Shown: positions 55,561 through 64,000 of the stretch, one piece after another
Numbering within the stretch: the stretch's first letter is position 1
Layout of the letters: every line of letters begins with the position of its first letter
Source of the DNA: Bacteroidota bacterium
GTDB taxonomy: Bacteria; Bacteroidota; Bacteroidia; Flavobacteriales_D; Crocinitomicaceae
Direction: 5' to 3'
Assembly: GCA_006226425.1 (NCBI GenBank)
Contig: SBGX01000028.1
Coordinates: 1 to 64,000, forward strand
DNA length: 64,000 bases
Translations under genes and position numbers: made by a program
The notes under the pieces: model-generated
Database searches by the model: none
The model's input: only the letters and a program-made list of their open reading frames with translations
What the model was told of the DNA's origin: nothing

Positions 55561-55590
55561 TTTGCAGGTCGCGATTAATTTCTATATTTG
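55561..55590 (+). promoter_or_regulatory. Consensus promoter before the saccharopine dehydrogenase-like gene
   Basis: TTTG (55561-55564), 18-base spacer, TATATTTG (55583-55590), a full match to the consensus. It lies about 130 bases before the ATG at 55722 and three bases before a 19-codon ORF at 55594. Confidence 0.6.
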
Positions 55591-55593
55591 ATC

Positions 55594-55653
55594 ATGGCTT
55601 TTAAGGACAGACGTTTTTTAAAATTTCCCTGGATACTTTGTCCGGGATTGTAG
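55594..55653 (+). CDS. Possible 19-residue leader ORF
   Basis: MAFKDRRFLKFPWILCPGL, then TAG. Its ATG is three bases past a consensus -7 box, so the transcript could start on it. It may be a leader peptide for the downstream amino-acid gene or chance. Evidence is position only. Confidence 0.2.
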   Translation: MAFKDRRFLKFPWILCPGL

Positions 55654-55721
55654 CTGTGCTGAGCTTCTGCCTCATGACAAGTTACTATTCACCTTCATTT
55701 TAAATTTAACGTATTGACCCG

Positions 55722-56861
55722 ATGGCTAACATCATTATTCTTGGAGCCGGCATGGTTGGATCAGCCATGGCACTCGACCTCGCTAAAATTCATTCTGTTT
55801 GTTCATGTGACTTAAGCGAAATAAATCTTCAACGATTAGCTGAACGTAACCCAAAAATTCAAACCCTTCTTCTTGACGTTTCTAAGCCAAAGGAGCTAAA
55901 ATCTGCTATTGCCCCTTTCGACCTCGTTATTTCCGCCGTACCCGGTTTCCTGGGTTTCAATACCCTGAAGGAAATCATCAACTGCGGCAAAAATGTAGTT
56001 GATATCTCCTTCTTTCCTGAAAATGGTCTGGAACTCGATGAATTCGCACGGAAGAAAGGTGTAACCGCAATCATCGATTGTGGTGTAGCGCCTGGAATGG
56101 ACAATCTAATTCTGGGATTCCATAATGAGCAAATGCAGCTAACCGACTTTGAGTGTTACGTCGGAGGGCTCCCAAAAATCAAAAAATGGCCTTTCAACTA
56201 TAAAGCTCCCTTTTCACCGATCGATGTCATCGAAGAATATACCAGACCTGCTCGTTACGTCGAAAACGGAAAGCTCGTCATTAAACCTGCGATGAGCGAT
56301 GTGGAACATCGCTACTTCGATCAATTAGGCACTTTAGAAGCCTTTAATTCGGATGGCTTAAGATCCATTGTTCACACGATGTCCCACATTCCGAATATGA
56401 AAGAGAAAACACTTCGTTTTCCTGGACACATTCAACAAATATGTGCTTTACGTGACGCTGGTTTCCTGGATCAAGAGCCCATTGAAATGAATGGAAAAAA
56501 GATTAGCCCCCTCGAATTCACTTGTAACATCCTTTTCAAAGAATGGAAATTAGCAGAAGACGAGCCCGAATTCACCGTGATGCAAGTCCGACTGCTTGGA
56601 ACAGAAAAAGATGGTGTCAAAAAAGAGATTGTTTACGAACTGTATGACGAATACGACCCCGAAACGAGAACTTCTTCCATGGCTCGAACAACGGGATATA
56701 CAGCAACAGCAGCAGCCAATATGTTCCTAAACGGGCTTTTTTCGGAACAGGGAGTCTTCCCTCCTGAACTAGTCGGAAAAGAGGCGGCCTGCTTCCACTT
56801 CATTCTGAATTATTTAGAAGAAAGAGGGATCCTGTATCATCGAAGCGACAAAATTATCTGA
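55722..56861 (+). CDS. Saccharopine dehydrogenase-like reductase
   Basis: 379 residues. The Rossmann motif GAGMVGSAMALDLA (8-21) is followed by AVPGFLGFNTLK, a VDISFFPEN segment and DCGVAPGMDNLI, all typical of the saccharopine dehydrogenase / lysine 6-dehydrogenase family. It probably acts in lysine breakdown with NAD(P). The exact reaction cannot be told from sequence. It lies 52 bp before the helicase gene. Confidence 0.85.
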   Translation: MANIIILGAGMVGSAMALDLAKIHSVCSCDLSEINLQRLAERNPKIQTLLLDVSKPKELKSAIAPFDLVISAVPGFLGFNTLKEIINCGKNVVDISFFPENGLELDEFARKKGVTAIIDCGVAPGMDNLILGFHNEQMQLTDFECYVGGLPKIKKWPFNYKAPFSPIDVIEEYTRPARYVENGKLVIKPAMSDVEHRYFDQLGTLEAFNSDGLRSIVHTMSHIPNMKEKTLRFPGHIQQICALRDAGFLDQEPIEMNGKKISPLEFTCNILFKEWKLAEDEPEFTVMQVRLLGTEKDGVKKEIVYELYDEYDPETRTSSMARTTGYTATAAANMFLNGLFSEQGVFPPELVGKEAACFHFILNYLEERGILYHRSDKII

Positions 56862-56901
56862 TCTTCTTAGCCTGGTCATCGGAATTATCAATTGGATCGT
56901 T

Positions 56902-56909
56902 TAACTTTG
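56902..56909 (+). promoter_or_regulatory. -7 box touching the helicase start
   Basis: TAACTTTG matches TAnnTTTG and ends four bases before the ATG at 56914. A TTTG at -33 is not seen. If active, it would yield a leaderless message. Confidence 0.35.
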
Positions 56910-56913
56910 TTCC

Positions 56914-59208
56914 ATGGACAATTATCTGGATGGCTTAAATGAAAGTCAGCGAAAAGCTGCTGAGTGCATTGAAGGACCCATGATGGTCATTGCGGGTGCG
57001 GGATCCGGAAAAACAAGGGTCCTTACCTACCGAATCGCTCACATGGTTAAATTGGGTGTCGACCCATTCAACATTCTGGCATTGACTTTTACCAATAAAG
57101 CTGCCCGGGAAATGAATGAGCGAATCCAGAAAATTGTGGGGGATTCAGATTCGCGAAATCTAACAATGGGGACTTTTCACTCTGTTTTTGCGCGAATCCT
57201 GAGATACAACGCAGAACGCATCGGTTACCCAAGTAATTTTACCATCTACGATACGCAGGACTCTAAGAGTGTCATCAAAGACATTGTGAAGGAGTTTAAT
57301 CTCGACGACAAAGCCTACAAGCCAGGAATGGTTCTCGGTAGAATTTCTGCTGCCAAAAACAACCTGATCTCTGCCGAGGCTTATGCGACCAATGAAGAAA
57401 TTTTGTTGGAAGACAAGCAATCCCGAAGACCAGAACTAAGTCGGATTTACACGGCTTATGTGAATCGATGTCAACGAGCAGGAGCCATGGATTTTGACGA
57501 CCTCCTCTTTCAGACGAATGTGCTTCTTCGCGATTTTCCAGATGTCCTGCAATATTATCAGCACAAATTCCGCTACATTCTAGTAGATGAGTATCAGGAT
57601 ACCAACTACGCGCAGTACCTGATTGTCAAAAAGCTGGCAGCCGCATATGAAAACATCTGTGTTGTAGGAGACGATGCCCAGAGCATCTATTCTTTCCGGG
57701 GAGCCAATATTCAGAATATCCTGAATTTCAAAAAGGACTACCCGGATTTCAAGCTCTTCAAGCTCGAGCAAAATTATCGAAGCACCAAAAGCATCGTTGA
57801 AGCCGCCAATAGCGTTATTGCCCGAAATAAAGATCAGATCAAGAAGGAAGTTTGGACAGAAAATGAACTGGGAAAGCCCATCGTCATTCTCCGAACGCTG
57901 ACCGACAATGAAGAAGGAAAAGTCATTGCCAACCGCATCTTCGATTTAAAGCAAACGGGAGAGTACACCTACAAGGATTTCGCCATTCTCTACCGGACGA
58001 ATAAGCAATCACGAAGCTTCGAGGAGGCCCTGCGCAAATTAAATATGCCCTACAAAATTTACGGAGGACTTTCTTTTTATCAACGAAAAGAGATCAAAGA
58101 TTTACTGGCATATTTTCGCTTAACAGCAAATCCTCACGACCTGGAAGCCTTTAAACGGGTTATCAACTATCCACGCCGGGGGATTGGCAAAACCACTGTA
58201 GAAAACCTGATCATTGCGTCTTCGAGCTATAATGTCACCGTATGGACTATTCTGGAAAACATGGCCCAATATCCGGTAAATATTAGTGCTGCAGCGAAAG
58301 CCAAACTAATCGACTTTGTGACAATGATCAAAAGCTTCGGCGCACAGCTGGAACAGACCCCCGCCTACGATCTGGCTCACCATATTGCCAAGTCTTCCGG
58401 AATTCTAAAAGAACTACATAGTGAGAAAGAAAAAGGGCCAGAAGAAGTTGAAAGGTATCAGAATGTCGAAGAATTATTGAGCGGGATCAAAGCTTTTGCT
58501 GAAAGCATCGAGGAAGGAGAAGATCAAAAAACACTTTCCGACTTCATGCTGGATGTTGCTCTACTTACTGATGCCGACCAGGAAAAAGAAGAGGATAAAA
58601 ACAAAATTTCATTGATGACCATTCACTCAAGTAAGGGACTTGAGTTTCCACATGTTTTTTTGGTAGGCCTGGAAGAAAATTTGTTTCCCTCGCAAATGTC
58701 ACTAAATACCAGAAGCGAACTGGAAGAGGAACGAAGACTCTTCTATGTAGCTGTAACCCGAGCGGAGGAAAGCTGTACCATTTCTTATGCTGCCTCCAGG
58801 TTCGCATGGGGCAACCTGATTTCTTCGGAGCCTAGTCGCTTCATCTCTGAGATCAACGACGATTTCATCCAACACGAACATCCCTATGGAGAGAAAGTAT
58901 CGTCCCGCTCACTGAGTTCGAAAATAAGTGAACCAACTTTCCAGGGTGGATTGAATAAACGTTTTTCTCCGGCCCCCAAATTGCGGTCACTTGATTCAAT
59001 CAAAAGTGGAAAGACGAATTCCAGGGTTCAGGAAGAACATGCCGCTTTAAAGGTTGGGTACAATGTGATCCATGATCGTTTCGGAAAAGGAAAAGTGATT
59101 GAGATCAATGGGGAAGGAAGCGACAAAAAAGCGACGATCTTTTTCCCAAAAGAAGGCTCCAAAACGATTCTACTCCGCTTTGCCAAGCTACAAATTCTGG
59201 AAGATTAG
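56914..59208 (+). CDS. pcrA: UvrD/PcrA-type DNA helicase
   Basis: 764 residues, full length. Motifs: AGAGSGKTRVLTYRI (I), LTFTNKAAREM (Ia), LVDEYQDTN (II), GDDAQSIYSFRGA (III), LEQNYRST (IV), MTIHSSKGLEFPHVFLVG (V) and YVAVTRAEE (VI). The C-terminal 60 residues hold a Tudor-like segment (GYNVIHDRFGKGKVIEINGE) that binds RNA polymerase in PcrA. A 3'-5' helicase for repair and transcription conflicts. Its stop lies one base from the convergent GLPGLI gene. Confidence 0.94.
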   Translation: MDNYLDGLNESQRKAAECIEGPMMVIAGAGSGKTRVLTYRIAHMVKLGVDPFNILALTFTNKAAREMNERIQKIVGDSDSRNLTMGTFHSVFARILRYNAERIGYPSNFTIYDTQDSKSVIKDIVKEFNLDDKAYKPGMVLGRISAAKNNLISAEAYATNEEILLEDKQSRRPELSRIYTAYVNRCQRAGAMDFDDLLFQTNVLLRDFPDVLQYYQHKFRYILVDEYQDTNYAQYLIVKKLAAAYENICVVGDDAQSIYSFRGANIQNILNFKKDYPDFKLFKLEQNYRSTKSIVEAANSVIARNKDQIKKEVWTENELGKPIVILRTLTDNEEGKVIANRIFDLKQTGEYTYKDFAILYRTNKQSRSFEEALRKLNMPYKIYGGLSFYQRKEIKDLLAYFRLTANPHDLEAFKRVINYPRRGIGKTTVENLIIASSSYNVTVWTILENMAQYPVNISAAAKAKLIDFVTMIKSFGAQLEQTPAYDLAHHIAKSSGILKELHSEKEKGPEEVERYQNVEELLSGIKAFAESIEEGEDQKTLSDFMLDVALLTDADQEKEEDKNKISLMTIHSSKGLEFPHVFLVGLEENLFPSQMSLNTRSELEEERRLFYVAVTRAEESCTISYAASRFAWGNLISSEPSRFISEINDDFIQHEHPYGEKVSSRSLSSKISEPTFQGGLNKRFSPAPKLRSLDSIKSGKTNSRVQEEHAALKVGYNVIHDRFGKGKVIEINGEGSDKKATIFFPKEGSKTILLRFAKLQILED

Positions 59209-59209
59209 A

Positions 59210-59929
59210 TTACCACATTAACAGTTCGCTCACCATTCTGGCTCCCCGAGGACTATCCCCAAAGCGTTCTTCGATCAGTTTTATGAACTCGTCCTGGGAA
59301 TACTTTTTTTTGGAGGCCTTGGGAATCAACTTCTTCATTCTGGGTTCCATCACTTCAAGCTCTTTGGCAAAATAAACCACCCCTCCGTCCTCCGTAGCAA
59401 GGCCGAGTATTGCTCCTGGTAAACCACGGAAAGTTTCAGGACCAATTGAAGGAACAATATCCGAGCAATACCATGCATAAATTCGCGTCGTATCGTTATA
59501 CTCAAACATCGCCTTTGTACAAAAGTATTTCCCTATTTTTCTACGCTTATCGGTTATTTTCCATTTTCGTTCTACCAAAGAGTCAAGGATTGATACCTCT
59601 TCTCCCCAAACACTAATAATGGACGTTCGTTCCCCTGTACTAAGATTCTGTACCACCTGATTTCTAGTTGTCATCCAGCTTCGATGATCCTGTTGAGCAT
59701 CCTCATCAGGGATAAAAACAGACAGCGTATCATTGAAATAGAGATTGAACACGTCAATTTGATATTTATCCTTTTCAGTGATAAAACGCCCCCTTCTTCT
59801 GTTGTCATATTTCTTCAGAAGATTCGTCCTCCGTTCAAAAGTTATTTTTCCGGAGGTGATCTGGGCATTCCCAAAATCAACCCCAGCAAACAGGAAAGAG
59901 CAAATCACTATCCACTTAAAAGTACTCAT
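59210..59929 (-). CDS. GLPGLI family exported protein
   Basis: 239 residues from ATG 59929, where a signal peptide begins (MSTFKWIVICSFLFAGVDFG). The name-giving motif GLPGAILGL stands at about residues 181-189. The family is confined mainly to this phylum and usually lies beside a TonB-receptor-like gene, as here: its start overlaps that gene's end by 14 bases. Function unknown. Confidence 0.88.
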   Translation of the reverse strand: MSTFKWIVICSFLFAGVDFGNAQITSGKITFERRTNLLKKYDNRRRGRFITEKDKYQIDVFNLYFNDTLSVFIPDEDAQQDHRSWMTTRNQVVQNLSTGERTSIISVWGEEVSILDSLVERKWKITDKRRKIGKYFCTKAMFEYNDTTRIYAWYCSDIVPSIGPETFRGLPGAILGLATEDGGVVYFAKELEVMEPRMKKLIPKASKKKYSQDEFIKLIEERFGDSPRGARMVSELLMW

Positions 59930-62639
59930 TGCCCCCCACCTTTTTTGTACTATTAAACTTATATGTAATCCGCCCAAGAAAATACCTGGTAATTATGGTT
60001 GATCTTGTATCTGTAATGATATTCCCTGATACAAGGCGGTCTGCATTGACATTTTGACCCAAAATATCATATACATCAAGTGCTAAAATCAAGTTCTCCC
60101 CTTTCAAAAAGTCCCGCGATAGAGACGCATTCCAAATAAAAAAGTTGACATTATATCCGTCAGCACGCTGCATATTGAGTGTATATTCAAAATCTGTCTC
60201 GAAGTATATCTTCCAGGGCAGATCCCACTCCAGACTTCCGTCAAAACTTTGTGAAGAGTACGGCAGGCTTTGCTCATTAATCGAGCTCTTCGCCGCTGAA
60301 ATATCATAGTTGGCACCTAATGAAATCTCGAAGTCATCCTGTTCCACAGTCAGTTCCAAACCTCCCCCAAGATTAGCATTAATCGTGGTATTCAATTCCC
60401 CGTTAATTTCGTTATACATCCTACTATAAGACATATAGACGTCCGGAGATACTTCTAGAAACTTCTTAAACAACGAGAATCCACCACCAAAATTCGCAGA
60501 ACTAAAGGAATTTCCATCCACATTAATTGTAGATGAATAGGTTCGGCCAAAGTTATCATAGAGCACCGAACTCGCAAAGGCATTTTGCGTGACCGAATGA
60601 TTAAAGGAAGACCAAAAATAAGTCCCCGATAAAGGTTTATAAACGCTATATGACCCCGAAAAACTATGGACAAAATTCGGTTTCAAATCCGGATTACCGA
60701 CTAGTATTCTGTTTGGATTGGAATTGTCATTTACGGGTTGCAATTGACTCACGGTTGGTTGCGACGACGAGGTGTTGTAGTTAAGTGTCAATCGGTTGTG
60801 TTGACTAATTTTAAAAATATACTTGGCTACGGGAAGCAAATTACTAATATCCTGATTAATGATTTTTCCGGTGATCAAATTTTTATTGTCAATCCGAACA
60901 TTCCGCGCATTTAAGCCAATCGACAACCTGCTTTTCTTGTGCTTATAGATGAACTGCGCCCCCACCTTATTTTGAAGTCTGGAACTTTCAAAATCGTTGG
61001 AAAGAGTGGAATCAAGTAGATTATAATTTCCCATCTCTCGGTTATAGGTGAGTCGATCCTGATCATCCGAATCGGCATTCAAATTATAGCTCAACTCCAA
61101 TTTCAACTTTTTGCCAAGGGGCTCCAGGTATGAGATTCTCCCGTAATGAGATTTTGAAAGGGTTCTACTCTCTTTTCGTTGATCCGTGACCTCCTTAAAC
61201 GTTGGGAGTACTACACTTGAGTCCTCAATGTAAAGGTATCCCTCGGATGAGTTTCTATCCTGAGAAAATCGATATGAACTACGCAATTGCCTTCCCTTCT
61301 TTCGAAAATCTCTATTCAAACCTATTCTCGCATTTAAGCTCATTCCTTCCGATTGATTTCGATTACTTACATCCGTATACCTGGAAAGTTTGAGATCCTC
61401 AAATAAAAAATCTGTCCTGGAAAATTCACTCGAAGCAGATTTATTGAAAACGACCTGAGGTTCAATTTCTAAAGTTGTCAGAGAATCAAGTTTCTGAGTC
61501 AATTTCAAATTAAAAATATGAGATTCATGGAGGTTGTCTGAGTTATTCTCTACATCAGTAACGTAGGAGGTATCCTCAAAAATGTATTGAGAACGATTAA
61601 AGTTTTGTCGCTTTAATCCCTGGTTTTGATAAGTATAATTGACTCCAATTTCGGTAGATTTTGTCAACTGATCGTGGTAATAAGCTCCTGTTTTAAAGGT
61701 CGATGGAATTCCGTCCCCCTGATCGTTACTAAAATTCATTCGGTTACCGCCGCCGCCCTGATCCCAACTAACAATTCCATATCGATACATATCCCCCCAG
61801 GCCAAACTCGATTTCATCGTATTGGCTCCCAAAACGAATAGAGATACTTTCTGCTTTTTGTTAAACTTATTCGCCAAAAACTCTCCTTCATAATACTTCT
61901 GAGCATCCGACCCAAATGCCAACTTTCCAAAATATCCTTTTTTCGCCTCTTCCTTTAGCCGCAAGTCCAGCACTTTGATTGTCTCTGTATCATCTGTTGA
62001 ATTCTCATCTCTTTTTTCATAGATTTCCACCGTTTCAATCCCCTTGGCTCCCAGATTTTTGGTTGCCATTGTTGGGTCCGCCCCAAAAAATTCATCACCA
62101 TCCACTAAAACCTGTTGAATGTCCTGTCCCTGAGCCTGAATTGAACCATCCGAATTGACTTTGATTCCCGGCAACTTTTTCAACAGGTCTTCTACGACCG
62201 CATTTGGTTTTGTTGCAAATGAATCTGCCACATATACGAGCGTATCTCCTTTAAAATAGACCGGATCCTTGTATGCATAGATCACCACTTCCTTAATCTC
62301 CTGCATTTTAGGAGGAAGAAGAATTCGATTGATATCAAACTCCTTATTTTCAGCACTCCCAAAAAGGTAATAGGAATTCTCTCCATATTTTGGATGACTA
62401 AACAACAATTGGATAGTATCAATTGGCAAGTTCATTTCAAAACGCCCATCCTTATCTGTCCTACGAAAATCTAACAGGAGGGAATCTCGAATCCGAATCG
62501 CGGTAGCCAGAGAATATTGCAATGGTCGATTATTGTCATTGGTATCTATCACGACTCCACGAATATGCATTTCATCCTGCCCCAGCACGATCTGGCTCAA
62601 AAACAGAAAGAGCAAACATAAATAGAGTTTGTGGGTCAT
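59916..62639 (-). CDS. TonB-receptor-like outer-membrane barrel protein
   Basis: 907 residues with a signal peptide (MTHKLYLCLLFLFLSQIVLG). A carboxypeptidase-like regulatory domain (about 25-110) and a plug-like domain (about 130-215; VVEDLLKKLPGIKVNSDGSI, VLVDGDEFFG) precede a large barrel of the OMP_b-brl_3 type ending in FLGRITYKF plus a short tail. It probably handles a peptide or metal ligand with its GLPGLI partner; the substrate is unknown. Confidence 0.88.
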   Translation of the reverse strand: MTHKLYLCLLFLFLSQIVLGQDEMHIRGVVIDTNDNNRPLQYSLATAIRIRDSLLLDFRRTDKDGRFEMNLPIDTIQLLFSHPKYGENSYYLFGSAENKEFDINRILLPPKMQEIKEVVIYAYKDPVYFKGDTLVYVADSFATKPNAVVEDLLKKLPGIKVNSDGSIQAQGQDIQQVLVDGDEFFGADPTMATKNLGAKGIETVEIYEKRDENSTDDTETIKVLDLRLKEEAKKGYFGKLAFGSDAQKYYEGEFLANKFNKKQKVSLFVLGANTMKSSLAWGDMYRYGIVSWDQGGGGNRMNFSNDQGDGIPSTFKTGAYYHDQLTKSTEIGVNYTYQNQGLKRQNFNRSQYIFEDTSYVTDVENNSDNLHESHIFNLKLTQKLDSLTTLEIEPQVVFNKSASSEFSRTDFLFEDLKLSRYTDVSNRNQSEGMSLNARIGLNRDFRKKGRQLRSSYRFSQDRNSSEGYLYIEDSSVVLPTFKEVTDQRKESRTLSKSHYGRISYLEPLGKKLKLELSYNLNADSDDQDRLTYNREMGNYNLLDSTLSNDFESSRLQNKVGAQFIYKHKKSRLSIGLNARNVRIDNKNLITGKIINQDISNLLPVAKYIFKISQHNRLTLNYNTSSSQPTVSQLQPVNDNSNPNRILVGNPDLKPNFVHSFSGSYSVYKPLSGTYFWSSFNHSVTQNAFASSVLYDNFGRTYSSTINVDGNSFSSANFGGGFSLFKKFLEVSPDVYMSYSRMYNEINGELNTTINANLGGGLELTVEQDDFEISLGANYDISAAKSSINEQSLPYSSQSFDGSLEWDLPWKIYFETDFEYTLNMQRADGYNVNFFIWNASLSRDFLKGENLILALDVYDILGQNVNADRLVSGNIITDTRSTIITRYFLGRITYKFNSTKKVGGNEYF

Positions 62640-62733
62640 TTTCCTATCTTACCAATTCTACAAGAATACATAAGAATTTCCGAACCAATGGGTTCAGAAC
62701 TGTTAAAAAGTACAAATTATGACTATAACAACA

Positions 62734-62763
62734 AAAGGGGTTCTCGTTACAGAAAACCCCTTT
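62734..62763 (-). terminator. Terminator of the ssb operon
   Basis: AAAGGGGTT pairs with AACCCCTTT across a 12-base loop, with T-rich sequence on the minus strand (TTTTGTTGTT). It lies 38 bases past the last SSB stop codon and before the receptor gene on the same strand, so the two are separate units. Confidence 0.75.
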
Positions 62764-62800
62764 CTTTCAGGTTAGGTTGTTGGTTGTAGGTAGGTGTGTT

Positions 62801-63103
62801 TTAGAGGCCGACAACATGTTGGACCTCAATTTCGAGGGTTTGAATTAACCTCCCCGTTTCATTCAGGTAAGTTCGCTTCACCTGTCGTCCGGTTACAGCT
62901 ATCTGTTTTCCCCTTTTGGCATACAACTCAATGAAGCGAGCTACATTTCCCCAGGCAAAAAGCTTATACCAACCATCTTTGGTAGAGTTGGAAAGCTTTC
63001 TATTTCCTTTCATCTGAAACCTGGCTACTTTAGCCCCGTTTCCCGTATCTGTCACCTGTGGATCAGTAAGGATATTTCCAACTATTGTGATTTGATTTTT
63101 CAT
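62801..63103 (-). CDS. Short SSB paralogue, third in operon
   Basis: 100 residues, one OB fold: MKNQITIVGNILTDPQVTDT, WYKLFAWGNVARFIELYAKR, VTGRQVKRTYLNETGR. It ends in VQHVVGL at the fold; there is no linker and no acidic tail, so it should bind DNA but not recruit SSB partners. Four bases after the second paralogue. Clearly diverged from both siblings. Confidence 0.85.
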   Translation of the reverse strand: MKNQITIVGNILTDPQVTDTGNGAKVARFQMKGNRKLSNSTKDGWYKLFAWGNVARFIELYAKRGKQIAVTGRQVKRTYLNETGRLIQTLEIEVQHVVGL

Positions 63104-63107
63104 GATT

Positions 63108-63419
63108 CTATAGAATTACTAAATCGTTAACTTCGACTTCGGTGATTTGTCTTTTTCCACTGGAAGTATGGTAATATCTGGAGATCAGACGACCCTCTAT
63201 AGCCAACTTAATTCCTTTCTGACCTAATTCTTCCATAATCCGCACCCAATTTCCCCAGGCCATGACCCGGTGCCATTGTTTTCTTTTCAACAACTCTCCC
63301 TTTTCATCTAAATAAGGCTCTTGTGTAGACAACGAAAAGCGAACTATTCGTTGTCCGTCGGGCAGCACCTGAAACTTCGGTTCAGAGCTTATTTTCCCAA
63401 TCAAATTCACGTAATTCAT
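63108..63419 (-). CDS. Short SSB paralogue, second in operon
   Basis: 103 residues, one OB fold: MNYVNLIGKISSEPKFQVLP, KQWHRVMAWGNWVRIMEELG, IEGRLISRYYHTSSGKRQIT. No acidic C-terminal tip. Its ATG overlaps the stop of the first paralogue (ATGA), so translation is coupled. Confidence 0.85.
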   Translation of the reverse strand: MNYVNLIGKISSEPKFQVLPDGQRIVRFSLSTQEPYLDEKGELLKRKQWHRVMAWGNWVRIMEELGQKGIKLAIEGRLISRYYHTSSGKRQITEVEVNDLVIL

Positions 63420-63799
63420 ACCGCTTTTTTCTTAATTGGTTTTACCTCCGTTTTATGCTCGTGCTGATTTCTTTTCAGGAGCACAAACTCGTGCAACTCT
63501 ACTTCAGTCACGTTGCGCTGTTCTCCGTCCTTAGCGGTGAACTGACGATTTACAATTCGACCTTCAAGGACAACTTCACTCCCCTTATCAAGGGTCGATA
63601 CGACTCTTTCGGCGACATTTCCCCAAGCCTTAATCTGATGCCAGTTTGTTTGATCCTGCCACACCCCTTCCTTATCCTTGTAAACTTCATGTGTAGCCAG
63701 GGAAAAGAAGCTAAGCTTATAATCTCCTTTTACTGTTTGCAACTCAGGCTTTGCACCCACTCTTCCAATTAACTGAACTTTGTTTCTTAGCGTGTTCAT
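63416..63799 (-). CDS. ssb: SSB-like protein, first in operon
   Basis: 127 residues: MNTLRNKVQLIGRVGAKPEL, NWHQIKAWGNVAERVVSTLD, LEGRIVNRQFTAKDGEQRNV. After the fold it has a basic tail (HKTEVKPIKKKAV) instead of the acidic DDDxPF tip. It therefore seems a specialised SSB, not the essential replication SSB. The 201 bases upstream to the window end are AT-rich and hold no gene or exact promoter that I can identify. Confidence 0.87.
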   Translation of the reverse strand: MNTLRNKVQLIGRVGAKPELQTVKGDYKLSFFSLATHEVYKDKEGVWQDQTNWHQIKAWGNVAERVVSTLDKGSEVVLEGRIVNRQFTAKDGEQRNVTEVELHEFVLLKRNQHEHKTEVKPIKKKAV

Positions 63800-64000
63800 A
63801 ACGTTGAATTTTGGTTAAACTTCTCGTCTATTTCGACCTCACAAAGCTCTGAAGCAACAAAAATTCGAATCGGTTATTAAACATTTGTTTTCGTTTGTTA
63901 TTCGTTTATAATTATTTAAAAACGTTTTTTATACTGATTATCAATTAATTATCTTTAAAATGTTTTTATACCTCAAATAAGGAGGATTTCTTAATTTTAG

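Noticed and set aside
55126-55721. Search for tRNA, rRNA or riboswitch in the largest gap
   Set aside because: No cloverleaf, conserved RNA core or known riboswitch motif was found by eye; only promoters, a hairpin and tiny ORFs.
63960-64000. AAGGAGG near the right end of the window
   Set aside because: A good ribosome-binding sequence, but no start codon follows within the window, so no gene can be called.

Overview
This window comes from a member of the Bacteroidota, probably the Flavobacteriia. The evidence is a gldF-gldG pair next to dnaN, a GLPGLI-family protein beside a TonB-receptor-like barrel, many SxxC-type lipoproteins, a zinc-free L36, a FecR/ECF-sigma pair, and promoters of the Bacteroidota type (TTTG at -33, TAnnTTTG at -7). 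No species can be named from the sequence. Gene density is high, and several convergent genes meet with gaps of 0-4 bases. No rRNA, tRNA, CRISPR array, insertion sequence or prophage was recognised.

Left part (1-12 kb). A minus-strand block holds a lipoprotein, a lipoprotein alpha/beta hydrolase, a double-OmpA protein, a SigZ-like ECF sigma factor with a cysteine-bearing tail, and, last, a 32-residue peptide with ten cysteines that resembles a metallothionein. Near-identical promoter-like elements (TTGCGTC / ACGTCTA) stand before the sigma gene and before the peptide gene, which suggests an autoregulated metal or thiol stress circuit. Next, on the plus strand, come a lipoprotein and a translesion cassette: a Y-family polymerase and a short DnaE polymerase. 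An array of four 6-bp half-sites at exact 11-bp steps precedes the cassette. ComEC faces dnaE and overlaps its end.

10.6-18.6 kb. Two secreted proteins of unknown function, RadC, and a surface-polysaccharide group: UDP-GlcNAc 2-epimerase, polysaccharide deacetylase, GSCFA protein, O-antigen ligase/polymerase-like protein and Wzz-like chain-length protein.

18.7-38 kb. dnaN with a DUF4340-like protein and gldG-gldF; a barrel protein followed by a PD40/OmpA protein; a short-chain dehydrogenase and a PaaE-like flavin/2Fe-2S reductase; an AddA-like helicase-nuclease; an MbnP/MbnH copper-kynurenine pair; SppA; and an ECF sigma/FecR pair next to a small barrel protein.

38-55.2 kb. One continuous minus-strand ribosomal supercluster, running in transcription order from rpsL through rpsG, fusA, the S10 and spc genes, secY, infA, rpmJ and the alpha operon to rplQ. 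It starts at a strong consensus promoter (about 55.2 kb) and ends at a strong hairpin (about 37.96 kb). tuf, adk and map are absent from it.

55.2-64 kb. An intergenic region with a large hairpin, two consensus promoters and two very small ORFs, then a saccharopine dehydrogenase-like gene, a PcrA/UvrD helicase, the GLPGLI/outer-membrane pair, and an operon of three short SSB paralogues without acidic tails.

The features most worth following up are the SigZ/Cys-rich peptide circuit, the phased operator of the translesion cassette, the triple-SSB operon, the 31-residue ORF with its own promoter, and repeated signs of leaderless transcripts.
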